Shown: positions 10,361 through 23,079 of the stretch, one piece after another
Position numbering within the stretch: position 1 is the first letter of the stretch
Layout of the letters: every line of letters begins with the position of its first letter
Origin: Gnetum montanum
Taxonomy: Eukaryota; Streptophyta; Gnetopsida; Gnetales; Gnetaceae
Assembly (NCBI GenBank): GCA_015680685.1
Contig: MNCI01010839.1
Span: 1,371,211-1,435,210, forward strand
Direction: 5' to 3'
DNA length: 64,000 bases
Program-made: the position numbers and the translations under genes
Notes under the pieces: model-generated
Databases searched by the model: none
What the model was told of the DNA's origin: nothing
What the model saw: the letters and a program-made list of their open reading frames with translations, nothing else

Positions 10361-12745
10361 ATGATTTCTTCAACCACTAGCATTGCTACCTATAACCTTG
10401 AGGTTCCTCTTTTGGTTCAGGACACCATAGGTGTCGAGCAACCGTTGAGCCTAGTGCGAGAACCACGCCGATCTCTTAGGATCCAAAATCGATCACCTGA
10501 GAGCTTGGCAGAGCATATCGAGCTTTATAATTTAATCTGCACCAAGGTCTAGGAAAATATGCCCTTAGATGCCCAAGAACTTGAAGAAAAATGTAACTTC
10601 AAGTTCATCCATCATAATGGAAGGGGATTTGTTCCCACTCTTGGTGTTTCTATTCCTTTGATGCAAATGTATCAGTGGATCTTACATCAACTGATATGGG
10701 TAAGTAGGCCTAGGGAGCAGTGAGACATGGCATTTCACTATGATGAGGCATTCCAAGATGGGCAAGAGGAGTTGGATTCCCAGTCTAAGGGTGGGGGTTA
10801 AAATAACCTTGCCACCATTCCTCCGACCCTGTCTTTCTAGCCAAACTTGCCCTTTACGAATGCTCCCTTCATGATCACGCTCACCTTGTTGCAAACCATA
10901 GTTTCATTAGCCAAGGGTAGTCATGCCATGGCCTTGGCATATCCACAATCTATCCCCTCAGTGTATCATGCATCGATCACAACTACCCTATCCTACATTC
11001 ACATCGTACCTACACAGTAGCTACACACAGCTTCTGCATCCATTCCAGCATCTACACCTGTTTCACCATCAATAGCAGGTCCACTCCCAACCACATGGTG
11101 GATCCCATTCACTTTTCCCCCTATTTCAAAACCTTCACAGATGTCCCACTATGCTTACCACCAAACATACCAGGTCTTGCAAATGGTACAACCAAGTGCA
11201 AGACTATGGTCTACCATGGCAGCCACACAAACAGCCTACCCCGTGGCACAACTAGAAACTACTACTCCAACAGCATCACCTACCTGGTGGTCGATAGCAC
11301 AAGCAGTACCTTTCATAGGGGCCACCTCAATGACACCACCTATGGGTCACGTCACTGCCCTTGCCACTCCACAGATGGGAGCTACCTTTATAGCTCCCCA
11401 ACCATTTGCATCATCGCTAGGTCTAGATTAAGCATTTCAGCTTATCCAAACCCTCATTGAAGAAATCAAATGCCTCAAGGCTACCAGGTCTAACATGGTA
11501 CAAGTCATGGATTTCTACCATGATGATCCCATTAGCCCGGCAGTCCCCATGCTAATGTTACCCCCTGGGATGCCACTTCCTCATTTTACAAAATACAATA
11601 GGAAGGGTGATCCCAACACACATCTTGTTACATTTAGATCTGAGTCCCTTCTTTTGCAATAATGGCCACATACAATCATTTGCATCTTTGCTATGTTTCT
11701 AATGGGCACAGCTCTAGATTGGTATCATGCGCTCCCACGCTTCTCCATCTCAACCGTAGAGGAGTTGCTGACCCAGTTCGTAATGCATTTCAAGTATAAC
11801 TTGAGACCAAAGGTTATGCTGGATCAGTTAATGAGTGTTAAACAAGATCCACTTGAATTGGTCCAAAAATTCATACAATGGTGGAGTGCCACCCTCAATG
11901 AGATCCACGCGCCCATCGCGGAGGCCCATTTTCTGGCCATCTTTAAGGGTGTAGTGAATGACTTCATTAAGTCCAAACTGTACTATCTTGCTCCACGGAC
12001 TCTTAGTCAATTTTTTTCCTAGACCAAGAGCATACAAGATGTGGCTAAGGCAAGTAAAGACCCAGCCTACGTTGCATAAAAGAACACCTTTGTGAAGAAG
12101 GACAAAGACAACGGTAAGGCTGTAATAGCCATAGTGGTCACTGTTGGCAAATGAAGCCAAACCCAAAAATAATAATAACAAGAAGGTGGCTGCACCAGAA
12201 ACTAACCTCGTACCCACACTAGGTAATGTAGCCCAACCCTCGACATCAGCACCTGAAGCATCTGCACCACCCAAACCTAACTTTGAGCATAAAGATCACT
12301 CTAAGTACATCCTACTACCCATCAAGCCTTTAGAACCTTTGAAGCAATTATTGGGGGTGGGGTATATCCAACATAGGAGGATGTTAGAGGAGGAAGACAA
12401 AAAACATCAACGATATTGTGAACTCCTTAGGAACCCCTCATTGGCTTTGCCTAATGAGCCGCCAATTCCTAAGAATTTTAGGTTGGAGCAGTTCTATGAC
12501 TATGATTAGTAGTGTGGTCATGATATGGATTACTTCCTAGCATTAAAGGATGACATCCAAAGAATGATTGATCAAGGGACATTGACTCTAGAAGAAAGTA
12601 ACCTAGTGTGTCCCAAAAATCAATCTCTGCATGTCTATACGAATCCACTTAACGCCAACAATGCCGGTTACATCATCAACACTATCGGCATTGATAGTAA
12701 TCCCAAGCTACCCCAGCAACCGTTTGTGGTTCGTGTGCATTAGCA
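10361..12745 (+). pseudogene. Element B: gag, broken
   Basis: Gag forms the virus-like particle. The start at 10361 (M-I-S-S-T-T) corresponds to the gag start of element C. A Thr/Pro/Ala-rich middle (about 10920-11430) precedes F-H-D-D-P-I-S-P-type sequence and the retrotransposon gag core at 11680-12020 (A-L-D-W-Y-H-A-L-P, F-K-Y-N-L, F-I-Q-W-W-S-A-T-L-N-E-I). A Lys-rich stretch lies near 12160. The knuckle at 12480-12550 has lost its C, H and C ligands (YDYDxQCGHDMDYF). Stops (10550, 11429, 12020, 12507) and a frameshift between 12020 and 12144 disable it. It continues in frame towards protease. Confidence 0.85.
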
Positions 12746-13199
12746 TAGCACACCAACACCACTAGTGGCTAAGAAAAACCCGCAACAACCGTTTATCCTA
12801 AGAATGCCTTCTTGAGCATCCGCCCCTGCACTGCCTATAAGAAAAACTGTACCACCATTGTCAGCATTAACACCATAAGAAACATTCACCATTAGGGGGC
12901 AAATCTAATCAACTACCCCCACCCCACATAAGATAGCACCGTAGCCTCCTTGTCCAAAGAAACGAGAAGAGCACTTGACAGGTGAGGTGTCAATGGAACG
13001 TACCACCCCAGGTACTTCCAAGCCTATGCCCTAACCCTCTGCATCTATGTCCTCATTGCTAAAAAATAATGTTGCTACACACACACGGTCTTCACCACCT
13101 CAGAAAATTTCCCTCCTGGGATGAATGGAAGAGGAGAAAGGTAGTAGAAAAGAAGGTGGCCCAAACCCCTTAAGTACTCTCACTAAGGTCAAGTAGGCT
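12746..13199 (+). other. Element B: gag-protease linker, broken
   Basis: Low-complexity Pro/Ala/Thr-rich coding remnant with stops, equivalent to 22590-23100 of element C. No separate domain is seen. Confidence 0.5.
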
Positions 13200-13935
13200 C
13201 TAAAACAAAAAAACACAACGTTGAGCCTGTACGACTTGATTATGACTTCCATTACACATCGTGAGGCTTTGGTTCACTTGTTAATGGCAATAGCAATTGA
13301 TGAGAACATGCCAGTAGAAAAGAAAGAAATCCACTCGGTTATGCTTCCTTCTACGCTTGCAGAACTGTAGCCATCCTAGTTGTCTTTCTGTGATGAGTCC
13401 ATTAGGGAAGACCATGAAAAGGGTAAGGTGACTACAACACCCCTATTCATCACAATTCGGGTCAGTCAACATATGATCCGAAGGGTACACGTCGATGATG
13501 GGGCTGCTACAAATGTCATCCCATTCCATATTATTGATAAGCTGGGTTTGGTAGACCAAATCAAACCCACAAAAAACTCATGCTTAAAGTCATTCAACGG
13601 GGCATGGGTCATGGTGAAAGGTACTATCCACATCAACTTTGTAGCAGGGGACCAATTCCCCACAAATGCAATGTTTATTGTGGTGAAAGAGATGCTCGGG
13701 TTTAACCTGATCTCGAGGAGGTCATGGTTAGCACAACTTAGGGCCGTCTCTTCATCCATACATAGGGAGATCCATTTGTCCTATGCAAGTAGGGAGGTGG
13801 TGATCCATGGTGACAAGGTAGCAATGTAAGCAATAAATATCATAGATATGGAGCAAGGCTTGGAGGTCATAACCTCTAAGAATGAGATGCCTATCTTCAT
13901 AGATACTAACTGTTTAGCGAAAGATCTGGCCTAAC
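13200..13935 (+). pseudogene. Element B: aspartic protease
   Basis: It would cleave the Gag-Pol polyprotein. It is preceded by the L-S-L-Y-D-L-I-M-T-S-I-T-H-R block (about 13220-13265) shared with A and C. The protease has an intact active site V-D-D-G-A-A (about 13490-13510), D-K-L-G-L-V-D-Q, S-F-N-G-A-W, V-A-G-D-Q-F-P-T and a flap-end block R-R-S-W-L-A-Q-L (G-R-S-W-L in C). The 149-codon segment 13380-13829 is open, so this is the best preserved protease of the three elements. The tail after 13829 has stops. Confidence 0.85.
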
Positions 13936-14589
13936 ACACAGCTCAGAAAATAAAAATGCATGTGCCAAGTTGCCCTTCCAAGCAAAGGACAATGATGTAG
14001 ATGAGTGCTACAGCAAAGCTTCTTGTCCGTACGTCTTACCAAATCCATGATGGATTAGAAAGTAGTTATGCATAGCGTAGTAACCCCACTGCTTCCTACC
14101 CAGTTAACATCAACTATACACTTATTGCTTATTCGCTTCACATACATCCCTCTACGCTAGGTTGCCTAACTAAATCCTTTAAACCGTTTGCACATCCATT
14201 TTTTTACTTTATTGCCATGGCTTGAAATGACCTAAAACTATATAGTTGCGATGGCCTGAAATGACCTAAAACTACATATGGCTTGCTAAGGCCTAAAACT
14301 AGCAAAAATTTTTCTTTCGTTTACATTACCCCATGGCCCAAAATGGCCTAAAACTACACGTGGCACAAAACAGCCAAAAACTACATGCAGCCCGAAATGG
14401 CCTAAAACTAAGACATTAAAAACATTAAAAACATAAAACGATTGCATAGGTAACATACGCAATGCACAAGCTAGAATAACACCAATTGTGACATAATTCA
14501 TTTTTTTTCATTCAAGGTTTCAAATAAACAACATTTGCAATAGTTTTGCAAAAATACAAAATGAAAGCCCTTGCTATCATACATCATCA
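13936..14589 (+). repeat. Element B: spacer with GACCTAAAACTA repeats after protease
   Basis: Between 14210 and 14410 at least five imperfect copies of ATGGCCTGAAATGACCTAAAACTAC occur at spacings of 30-45 bases. The cluster lies just beyond the 3' end of the antisense gene. Element C (24180-24275) and element A (51155-51370) have related clusters at the same place. The rest of the stretch shows nothing recognisable. Confidence 0.7.
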
Positions 14590-17500
14590 TCCCCTACATC
14601 ATCTCTCTCTGCATCATCTTCTTCTGCATTATCATTTTTGCCCTCTAGGGACCCTAGTTCTTCATCTGGGATCTACAACATAAAAAATGAAAATGAAGTA
14701 GTTAGCTAGAGTTACACATAAAGGATAGAATAAAACATGAACTATTGCATCGTAGAAAGTAACTAACATGAGATGGCCCTGTGTCTATCTCAGGGGGTAT
14801 GTGATCCAATCTGATCTAGAGGTGGTGCCAGACCTCCTCCTCTGTAATATCCACCCAGTGTCTATCACTCGATTCAGCGTTTGCTACAAATTTATCCTTT
14901 TTGATGGTCATCCATCTTGGCGGCCCCGAAGAAAAGGAGGTAGTGGCGGTCTCACCTGTGGGAAGGTTCACTTCCCGCTCAAGGGATTCACTGACCACCA
15001 CTTGTTGCATGAACTTGTTGTAGGCCTCAGAAGCACCAATGACATCCAAGAATGCTTCATGAGTATACATCTTCATTGAAGCATCTTGGTATTGTTTACG
15101 GTAGGTGGCATGTTCTAGTTTATACATATGCTTGTGGATTTTCTGGGACTACCCCCACTCATAAACTCTAGTGCTATAATCTTTCCAGTCCTAGTTCTTC
15201 TGAGCCAACAAGTCCATCTACATCCACTACTCAATTATCTCATGGGTGGCCTCGTTGTTGTGCCGCACAGCCATCCAATATCTTGCATAATTGATGATGG
15301 CCATGTGCCAACTACCATCATTGGTATCATGGGCCAAGAGGAACTCGTTCCTGGAGTGGAGGTCTCCCACCTCAGCAGTCATGTTGGCCTTCTCTTTCTT
15401 GAGCCTTTGGACTTATTTCCATAGGTCTTCACTCATGTTCCTACACTCCCATAGGGAGTGTGCTAAGAGCAATGCACACTCACTGGCTTTGTCGTATATG
15501 TGGTGAGGCACCTCAGTCACCTCAGGTGGGAATGTAGGCATGATGTTGACCTTGATTGTTTGTTTTGGGTCCCACTTGAGGCGAGAAGCTGTTGACCATA
15601 CACAAAAATGCATTAGTCATAGTAGCATAGAAAAATTTAGTAATCCACAAGGTCTAGCGTAGCAACTTGAAGAGCCTAGCATAGCCACTTCACTTATCGA
15701 CTTTCGGATCAACCTGCTTGAGACGGATAATCATGTCATCGACAACCCCTTGCATGAATACAAACTTGTTAGGGGTCTTGACCCATGGTTCTAGCTGGAT
15801 CAAGGAAGGTCCTACAGTGCCAACAGTGGTGTCTGCCATATAACCAAATGCGTCAGTCATGATCGAGATAGACTACAGTAAAGTTAATGAGTAACACAAA
15901 CGACAGTGTAAGGTCTACTACCCAGCAAATCCTCAGGGGTGATAGCAAGGGAGGGGGGGGGGGGTTGCTTGTCGACATACTATCAAATATATGGTCAAAA
16001 TCACTAGCATCTAGTTGTAGCTCCCCTCCTCCTGGCTGGCTTAATACTATGGAAACACCCTTCGCATTCATCTACTCCTCCAATGTTAAAATGCATTTAG
16101 CAAAGGGATCGTCAGCGGAGGTCCCTTCCTAGTTGACAAGGGCTTCCTCTTTATTCACTGGGGTCTTTCTTTCTAAGGTGCGATCATCCTCCTCATTAGT
16201 GGGGGAATCCTCCTCGTTGGTTAAAATGCCCTCCTCGTCAGTAGGAGCATTTTCTTCCTTGACGGGAGCTCCTTCCTTCGTGACAAGAGCTCCTTCTCTC
16301 TTGATCAAGGTCCTTCCCTCTATGTCAGGGCCCCTACATCTTTATTAGCCACCCTTGTTTGGGGGGCCGACATCTCTTCATTGCCTTCTTCTTCTTCTTC
16401 TTCCTCTGACAGCGAAGCAAGTTTGCATTAGGCCATAGCGTATTAACTTAAGAACGATGCTACGCTATGCTACACTACCTAGTGTAGCACAACGTGGTAA
16501 AAATTAATCAAATAAGTGAAGAAACAAGTAAAATGACAAAAGAATTTACCAATGGAAGGCTATATTCTATGTAACTTAAACTATAGTTTTTCCCCCCTTC
16601 TTCGTTCGTATGGGGAGGCTCATCAACCAAACAAGACCTCTTATGCCACAACTTTGTGGCCACCGTCTCCATGATGAGATGTTTTCCCTATGTTATGCTA
16701 ATTGTAGTAGTAGGGGATGCCTCTCCTATGTTGTCTTGACCACAAAAGTTGCAGGCCACCTGATCCTTACTCGTCATGGAAAATGACTCCCCAATAGCTT
16801 CTAGGCAATCTTGAGCTCGGGTAGTGCCGAAGACTTGGCAGATCCATGGTTTGGAAATCTGGTCACAATCTTGCATTACCCAAAATCCATTCTCATGGAC
16901 CACCAAGAATTCCATGAAACGTCGCAAGCAAGCTACGTAAAAGGCATGATGCATGTTGAAACAGGACTCAGGCTTCTTATGAAGCTTGACCATTTCAGCT
17001 TGCAAACCTTTGCACAGATTCTTGGCCTAGTTGTAATCGGCCCCCTCTTCCATGAACTTCCTCATTACCCAAGCTTGCTCAATCCCAATGATCTTACCTT
17101 GGGATAGTAGCTTGGGGAAAGCGCGGGCACAAAAGATGGGGTAAACCGTTTTGGCTGCTTTCAGCTTGATCACTTCCATGGGGATCCCATTTTGCCCTTT
17201 CTCTAGCCCTAGCGGCTCCTCAATGTCCCTCTGATGGTTCACCTCCTTTCTGGTCTTTGCTCCTATAGGAAGACCATTAGCAGGGACACCGAAGAGGTCC
17301 ACGAATAGTTGGTCATTGATCTCAAGGACCACCAACACATCATGCACACGTGTGCAGAAGCGGTCCACCTTTTCAGAAAAGGAGTCAGCTAGGGCAAGCA
17401 TCTTAGCAATAGGGACGCTTGGGTTCATGGACAAGAACAATTCCATGAGCCCAACATCCCAAAGGTTGTTGGTGAGCGATTCCGAGGCCTCGTTGTAAAG

Positions 17501-18289
17501 CTAGTATCGGGTCTCGTCTACCTCCCTGTATTTGAAATAAATGTTAGCGCCATTATGCCTAGAGGTGATCACCATTACCTCTTGGGATTTCTTTGTCGCT
17601 GTAGAAATTCACAAAAAAAAAAAATCTAAGCAAAGAAACAAAGAAAAAAAAACAAAAGAAAACTTGAAGCAAAAGTCAAGCATGAAAACATAAACTGATG
17701 GTCTAGCGTATCAAGTTTAAATGGTGATGGGAATAGTGGGAGATCCACCAATACATCTTCAATGGTGATCGTCCTAAGGGATGCCCAATCCCCATCCAAC
17801 CAACCAAAATCCTTACACCTATTGTAAAATAGAGAGTACCAGGTTGGATAGGTTTTGTATTCACCCCCACATTGACCTATCACACTGGTGCACATATTCT
17901 TAGTGGAGGAAAACTCCTGCAGTGCCATTTGTGCCAAGGCCAAGGCATCAATATCACTATGAAGCCCACCCTTGCCAATATAAAACCTGGTAACACATAA
18001 AAAGAAAAGTGCACACACTATTAACATTTTCTTTTCTTTTCACCTAGCGTAGCATGTACTGCATAACGTAGCAGAATATGTTTACAAAACTCACCTGTCA
18101 NCGGTTAAGAATCTTAAAATACCCCAATTTGCCCTAGGTAATAAGGTTTCTATTATTATAGCTACTACCTCCTTCGATAAGTGTGACCAAAAGATCACAC
18201 TAAAATGCTGGAGGAGAAATTGCAGGAAGTTCCATGCACCTTCCCAGAACCAGACCACCTACTGTCCCACACACGCATGGGGTGGAGGA
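14590..18289 (-). pseudogene. Element B: antisense gene, exons 2 (3' part) to 8
   Basis: Continuation of the gene that starts at 36568. Read on the minus strand: exon 2 resumes at 18289 and ends at 18095 (CAG|GTGAGT), with W-F-W-E-G-A-W-N-F-L-Q-F-L and F-W-S-H-L-S. Exon 3 is 17986-17712 (acceptor TTACCAG, R-F-Y-I-G; donor GT decayed to AT), 275 bases as in C. Exon 4 is 17598 to about 16551 and holds D-L-F-G-V-P-A-N-G-L-P-I-G. Then come an acidic exon with repeated N-E-E-D-S-P-T (16330-15950), a short exon N-K-F-V-F-M-Q-G-V-V (15840-15695), and a coiled-coil/helical exon (from 15593, acceptor GTCAACAG) with W-E-C-R-N-M-S-E-D-L-W and A-F-L-D-V-I-G-A-S-E-A. An acidic tail with E-E-D-D-A-E-R-D-D-V-G ends at 14590. 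Stops are few. Confidence 0.75.
18285..18289 (+). other. Left target-site duplication of element C
   Basis: GAGGA, identical to 35788-35792. Joining the flanks over one copy rebuilds exon 2 of B's antisense gene (ANIPPPHAC in frame), colinear with ATGTTCCTCCCCCTC of element C. The insertion site is thus confirmed independently of the repeat ends. Confidence 0.95.
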
Positions 18290-19882
18290 TGAAACACCAT
18301 GAAAATTGCGAATCGGCTTAGGGCGAAGATTCACGATTCGGGCGAAAGTTTGCAACAAAAATCCAGAAGACAGAACAAGGCAAAGAGGCACGCAGCATCA
18401 AGTCTCCAAGTTTCTTACAAATTCCAACCTTACTTTGTTTTCTCTCTTTACGCTACATTACGCAACATAGCGTAATGTCGCTCGGCGTAATTCTACTTAA
18501 TATAGCCCGATATCAGAAAGTAACTTGCTTTGCCGAACTCAACGAAGTTTAAGGTCTAAGTAGCGTGATATACGACTTGTCACATATTCCGCTAAGTCTT
18601 GTTTTCAGGGCTGAATTTATGCTCCATTATGCAGAGTAGCGTAATGAGCTTCGAGGAAGTCAAAGTCAGAGTCCAAAGAAGCGTGGCAGATTGATCTCTT
18701 CTTTTTTGCAGATTGGTCACTTTACGCTTATTATGTTACGCAGCATAAACAAGCGTAACTTGTTGTAAAGTTAATCATTTTACGCTCTATTATGCTTTGT
18801 GGTGTAAATGAGGGTAAAACAGCTTAAGTTAACTACTTCTATGCTCTATTACGCTCTGCCATGTGATGCAGTGTAAACAAGTGTAATACAGCGTAAGGCC
18901 AGCTAAGGCAGTACCAAACACGCACCTGTTATCCATACACAACAATACGCTCATCAGCGTATCATAGCATAATCGTGAGGCAACCTTAGCAAGAGTGGTT
19001 GATAGCGTACTTTGTCCCTTTTCCCCAAAACGTGATGCAACATGATCAGCTTAAACATAAAATTTTCCAAGTCAATGGTACTCTGAAAGTTCGAGACACA
19101 TGTCATAGGGGCCATTCTTTCTCCACATGATGCTGAATTTATAAATACTCCAGTTGGCGAAGAAAAAAAGGGGCTTCCTCCTTTTTGAAAAAGACAGAAG
19201 ACATTGTTTGAGCATTGGCAGCAGGAGCAATCAGTCTTTTGGCGAAAATATAGTTCTCTTCATTGGCGATCATTAGCAGCTTTGAGCAAAGACTACCGAA
19301 GGCAAAAAGAACAGATCAGAGATCGAGAGTTCATCTGATACGATTAGCAAGGTTTATTGATCATAAATAGTTGATCGATAGACATCCAGGCTTGACCTTC
19401 CTTGCATTCCATCTTTGGCTTACGAGGTAGACCGAGCTTCATTCTATACTCCCTTTTGAATAGTTTTCTTGTTGTTTTGTGTATGCTTCGCACAAGATAA
19501 ACGAAGTTTTCCATTGGAACTTTGTATAAAATATACTCAGTCTTCAAGTCAAAACATAGATCTTGGAATTGCGCATCTTTCTTAAATTTGATCTTTTTTG
19601 TCGCGTTGACGTTATCGTTATTTCAAGTTATTTACATTGTTTTCTACATCCTTCTATAATTCATCGAATCAAATTGTTTCGTGGAATATCTATATAATAC
19701 ATATATTATCACGATATTCATTAATTTACTGGCTAAGTAAGTCCCTGTTTGATTGAAAAGACCGTTCAGGGCACCGCGGATTCGTTTTCTCCAGCATGGC
19801 CCTCGTACGGATCCGTGGTTAAGACTGTGTACACGAATCTTTGTTCGGTATTCTCCAGCGACTGATGTTTTCCATCGTTATA
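18290..19882 (+). repeat. Element C: 5' LTR
   Basis: Starts TGAAACACCATG and ends CATCGTTATA (TG..TA rather than TG..CA). A TATA box (TTTATAAATACTCC) is at 19138-19151. The first 700 bases are dense in TTACGC/GCGTAA palindromes, the counterpart of the TAGCGTAGC palindromes of B. It aligns over its length with 34193-35787. Confidence 0.95.
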
Positions 19883-19888
19883 GTTTTC

Positions 19889-19907
19889 TGGCATTAGAAG
19901 GAGGGCC
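19889..19907 (+). promoter_or_regulatory. Element C: primer-binding site
   Basis: TGGCATTAGAAGGAGGGCC lies six bases after the LTR. Elements A and D have TGGCACTAGAAGGAGGGCC and TGGTACTAGAAGGAGGGCC at the same distance, so the site is conserved. The expected tRNA 3' end is its complement; I do not assign the tRNA. Confidence 0.8.
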
Positions 19908-20131
19908 TGAACATCCGATCCATATTTTACGGGTACCCTTGTAAGCAATTTGTATTCGCGTTCATAAAACATAAACGTAATACCTCTAGGGAAGTTTATG
20001 AAATCGTGTGGTGTAGATTGGTCACAGTAACGATTCCTTTGGAATCCTATAGGGTAAAAAGCCCAATTGTAATTCTGTTTGGCCGTCATCTTTTAAATCC
20101 TTTCATTTGTTGTTGTTGACCTATCTGAGAG
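19908..20131 (+). other. Element C: untranslated leader
   Basis: Between PBS and the gag start. No open reading frame or clear structure is seen. Confidence 0.6.
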
Positions 20132-22590
20132 ATGGATTCTGCATATGCAATCACTGCCACTATGATCACCACTGACTCAGGTGCCACATCCGTAAATCCC
20201 ATCACCATTCCTGGACCAGCTTCCGACGTAATAGGACCTCAGGGACTATTGCATCGTTCGTTCAGATTACAGGGCAAGGATCCTTCACTCACCGTCTTTA
20301 CTCTTGAAGAGTATAATTTCATTTGGGCCAAGATCCAGGCAAAGCTTGCCCTTAGCCAAGCCGAGATGGAGGTAAAACGAAATTATGAGCTGATCCACAG
20401 AGGGGGTCAAGACTTCACCCCTACTGGATATGACATTATCCCCCTGATCTATCATTATCATGAACTCCTGTCCCAACTGGTTATGGCTAGGAATCAGACT
20501 ACACGATTTATTCTAGAACCTCAAAATGAGGAGGAGGAGAAAGATGAATTCGTAGCCTAGTCTGAACACGTGAATTCATACCATACCCTCAGCCCCCATA
20601 CATACGTGAATCCCCTATTTAATCCTCTCACCGGAGAAGCTACCCATCTCAACCCAATCATGACCACCCAAATGCATATTCCCATTGTCTCGCAGGCCAC
20701 TACGTAATCCTCGATCTTGCAGGTACAAATGCCATCTCAAAATAACATGGGAGTATTCTCCTCACTATGTGTAATCAGTATTCTGTCGGTGATACCTATG
20801 TCTACCACACCCCATTTCATTCCCCAAGTGCAAGTCCATACCATGCCTATAACCCACCCGGTGCAAAATCCAGTGCAAACCTTATCGTCACAGCCCATTG
20901 CAAGGCAACATATTGCAACCACCATTCAATCACAATGATCTATTCAACAACCCATGGCTAGTCAGTGGATCACTCCCATTGCACAACATAATCAATCTGC
21001 ATTATATGGTGTACAACCCTTAGCCACATCTACCACGCATGTCCCACAGGTAACTGCACAACATCCTTACATCTTCCATCCTACAAAATCGGCGGTGGCC
21101 AACTTCTCTGCATGGCCTGTCGGGTGGTGGTTTTCACAGGTAGCTCCATCCGTAGGGATAGTCCCTGTAGCACCACCTGTCAGCCAAGCCATTGCTTCCT
21201 TTCCATTACCCTGCATTTCTCTTTCAATCCAACCCCCTGCTTCTCCTACACCAATCTCGTCATCAACAGGTCTGGATCAAGCTTTTTCGCTTATTCAGAC
21301 CCTCACCGAGGAAGTTAAGCACCTTAAAGCTGCTGGCTCTGATACAATACAAGTCATGGATTTCTACCATGATGATCCCATCAGCCCAGTAGTTCCCATG
21401 TTGTCATTGCCTCTAGGGATGTTGTTGCCCCATTTTACTAAATATAATGGGGAAGGAGATCCTAATGCTCATCTCATTACCTTTAGGTCTGAATCCTTGT
21501 TACTACAACAATGGCCTCATACGATTATCCATGTCTTTGTAATGTCTCTGGCAGGTAAAGCCTTGGACTGGTATCGAGCACTCCCTCACTCTTCCATCTC
21601 AACCTTGGAAGAGCTCCTAACACAATTTGTGACTCAGTTTAAATACAATTTAAAGCTGAAAGTCACGTTAGACTAACTTATGGGAGTGAAACAAGATCCA
21701 CTTGAGCCAGTCCAGAAGTTTATACAACGATGGAACGCTACTCTGAATGAAATCCATGAGCCTATTGCGGAAGCCCATCTGCTGGCTATTTTCAAAGGAG
21801 TAGTTAATGACTTTATCAAGTCTAAACTATACTACCTTGCCCCTTGCTCCTTGAGTCAAGCTTTCGCACAAACTAAGAGCATCCAAGATGCTGCTGAGGC
21901 TAGCAAAGACCCAGTGTATGTGGCCTATAAAAATGCCAACAATAAGGGTAAAGACAAAGGTAAAGCAACAACGAAGATAGTAGCTGTGTTGGCCAAGGGC
22001 GCTAAAAACAAGAATAACAAGAAGGCACCCACAACGCCTGCTGAGACCATGGCCAGTGCAAGCAGCACCAGCCAAGACACACTTGCCCCTGAAAAGCCCC
22101 CACAGTCAAAACCAAACTTCGAGCGTAAGGATCGTTTAAAATATACAGCCCTACTGATAAAGCATTCAGAATTGCTGAAATAATTATTAGGAGTAGGATA
22201 TATTCAGAACAAAAAAATATCTGAAGAAGCTGTGCAGCATCACAGGCATCATTGTGAATTGCTAAAGAATCCTTCTTTAGCTCTACCTAATGAACCACCA
22301 GTCCCTAAGTCTTTTAGGTTGGACCATTTTTGTGACTACCACCAGTTGTGTGGTCACGACACCGATTACTGCTGGGCGTTGAAGGACGATATTCAACGCA
22401 TGATCGATGATGGTTCTTTGAAATTAGATGGCAATAGTCCAACATGTCCTGAAAACTAGGCGATGCATGTGTACAAAGACCCGTTAAACTTAAATAACGC
22501 AGCATACACCATCAACGTGGTAAGTACGAACAGTGAAGGAAATTTTTCGCCTAAACAACCCTTTGTGTTACGTGTACCTACCAGTTCACC
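20132..22590 (+). pseudogene. Element C: gag, nonsense-riddled but in one frame
   Basis: The start M-D-S-A-Y at 20132 opens a frame that can be followed to protease without a shift. Domains: N-terminal part with H-R-S-F-R-L-Q-G-K-D and Y-N-F-I-W-A-K-I-Q (20245-20345); a Pro/Thr/His-rich middle (20570-21250); a short helix L-I-Q-T-L-T-E-E-V-K-H-L-K; the gag core 21400-21870 with A-L-D-W-Y-R-A-L-P and F-I-Q-R-W-N-A-T-L-N-E; a Lys-rich stretch (21940-22040); and the knuckle C-D-Y-H-Q-L-C-G-H-D-T-D-Y-C (C-x2-H-x4-H-x4-C) at 22329-22370. Stops at 20558, 20704, 20936, 21674, 22181 and 22457 replace Gln or Arg codons, for example Q in the L-D-Q-L block. Confidence 0.9.
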
Positions 22591-23079
22591 CTAGGGGGAA
22601 AGTTCTTCACTGGTAGTTAGCAGCGCCTTGAGGCCACCCTTTGTTATTCAGATACGCTCCCAAACTTTAACTCGGTCTCACATTAACAATAAAGCCACAG
22701 CCATGCCCACGCCTACTCCTAAGGCACATTTTATCCTTAGGGTACTAAAACCACCAACTGCCCCTTTTACGTAGGGGCAAGCTTCTAACCAAAACCATCA
22801 ACTACCATCCAACAAAAAATGGGAAGGAGATGCGTCAATTAACGCCACCAAAAACCACTCTACGCTAGGCTTTGCTAAGCCCAGGCCCCTAGCTTCTGTA
22901 CCTTCGCCGACACCTTATGGGCAAGACAAGGGTATAGAAACACAACCACCTCCCCTCGGTAGGAAGAAATACAACCCTCTGACTGACTCTATTCCGCCTC
23001 AAGAAATTCGTCTCTTAGGGTGAATGGAAGAAGACAGAGGAGATAAGCAACCCAGCCGAGAACGGGACCTCCTCGACGC
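22591..23079 (+). other. Element C: gag-protease linker
   Basis: Coding remnant in the same frame, rich in Pro, Thr, Lys and Gln. It corresponds to the variable spacer of A and B and carries no recognisable domain. Confidence 0.5.

Noticed and set aside
11095-11460. A 121-codon plus frame overlapping gag of B
   Set aside because: The other frame (11141-11431) continues the gag reading seen in C; this one is out of frame.
11828-12274. A 148-codon minus-strand frame opposite gag of B
   Set aside because: It mirrors the gag core codons, is hydrophobic by chance and has no counterpart kept open in C (only 82 codons) or A. Shadow of gag.
16133-16348. Ser/Leu-rich plus-strand frame in B
   Set aside because: It is the complement of the acidic repeat exon of the antisense gene.
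20954-21676. The 240-codon open segment in C as a separate gene
   Set aside because: It is simply the stretch of gag between two nonsense changes; start and end are not biological.
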